Below, piece after piece: positions 63,903-64,000 of a DNA stretch of 64,000 bases. Location of the stretch: NCBI RefSeq assembly GCF_000439375.1, contig NZ_ATMI01000041.1:239619-303618 (forward strand). The letters run 5' to 3'. Position numbers and translations under genes: made by a program. The notes below the pieces were generated by a model, which was not told where the DNA came from, made no database searches, and worked only from the letters and a program-made list of their open reading frames with translations. Each line of letters opens with the position of its first letter. The stretch's first letter is position 1. This stretch comes from Tatumella saanichensis (GTDB taxonomy: Bacteria > Pseudomonadota > Gammaproteobacteria > Enterobacterales > Enterobacteriaceae).

Positions 63903-64000
63903 TGAAGTGTCATTTGAAATGGTGGTGGGAGAAGGATGATTCGCCTGGCGGCTCACCCTACGGGCCGTGCTGACGCACGTTGCCTCACGGTGTTCGGCTC
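63903..64000 (-). repeat. Structured tRNA-tail repeat, unit 2 (cut by the window end)
   Basis: The first 98 bases of a second copy, identical base for base to 63738-63835. The array runs out of the window; by orientation the tRNA gene(s) would lie beyond base 64000. Confidence 0.75.

Noticed and set aside
63717..63956. 79-codon minus-strand frame with a duplicated NHPSPTTISNDTS peptide.
   Set aside because: The peptide repeat is produced by the tandem structured DNA repeat; the signal is RNA structure, not coding.

Overview
The window is chromosomal DNA of a gamma-proteobacterium of the order Enterobacterales. Most genes match Escherichia coli K-12 genes from memory, often end to end, and several neighbourhoods keep E. 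coli order: htpX with yobH-yebO-yobF-cspC-rlmA; sdaA-nudL-pabB-yoaH-yoaB-yoaA-tsaB-yeaY; rnd-minEDC-ycgL-ycgM-ycgN-dsbB-fadR-ycgB-dadAX-cvrA; yeaGH-mipA-yeaD-gapA-msrB-yeaC-ansA; sppA-ydjA-topB. A PL1 pectin/pectate lyase suggests a plant-associated lineage (inference). I cannot fix the genus.

Layout. 1-16 kb: envelope quality control (prc, partial; htpX), the cspC cold-shock locus with the tiny genes yobF and yobH, rRNA methyltransferase rlmA, the TerC/CBS protein yoaE, serine deaminase, folate enzyme pabB, helicase yoaA, tsaB and rnd. 16-29 kb: cell-division placement (minCDE), dsbB, fadR, the spoVR-like ycgB, D-alanine catabolism (dadAX), an MFS exporter and a K+/H+ antiporter. 29-43 kb: yoaK, the yeaG kinase operon with a good sigma-54 promoter, central glycolysis (gapA), msrB, asparaginase, sppA and topB. 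Against E. coli several genes are missing from their expected places (kdgR, mgrB, manXYZ, mntP, fadD, nhaB, selD).

43-56 kb is accessory. A secreted PL1 lyase is followed by about 700 bp of AT-rich DNA without a gene, then a complete compact type IVb pilus operon of the IncI R64/SPI-7 kind (pilL-like, pilM, N, O, P, Q, R, S, T, U, V). It supplies secretin, ATPase, inner-membrane platform, pilin, lytic transglycosylase, prepilin peptidase and tip pilin. No shufflon, recombinase, integrase or plasmid gene is next to it. Directly behind pilV, on the same strand, lie two genes for small exported proteins that I do not recognise. Their position recalls TcpF and CofJ, the soluble proteins encoded in other type IVb pilus operons and secreted through the pilus machine. 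This pair is the best candidate for something undescribed.

56-62.5 kb holds a six-gene operon on the minus strand: a GntR/FadR-type regulator, a Cys/Met-metabolism PLP enzyme (probable C-S lyase), and a complete carbohydrate-type (CUT1) ABC importer. The pairing suggests uptake of a sugar-linked sulfur compound and its cleavage in the cytoplasm. A perfect inverted repeat just upstream of the regulator is a likely operator. The window closes with xthA and two tandem 165-bp units (the second cut by the window edge) of a structured repeat that carries the CCA-terminated 3' end of a tRNA, resembling the repeats behind tyrT in E. coli.
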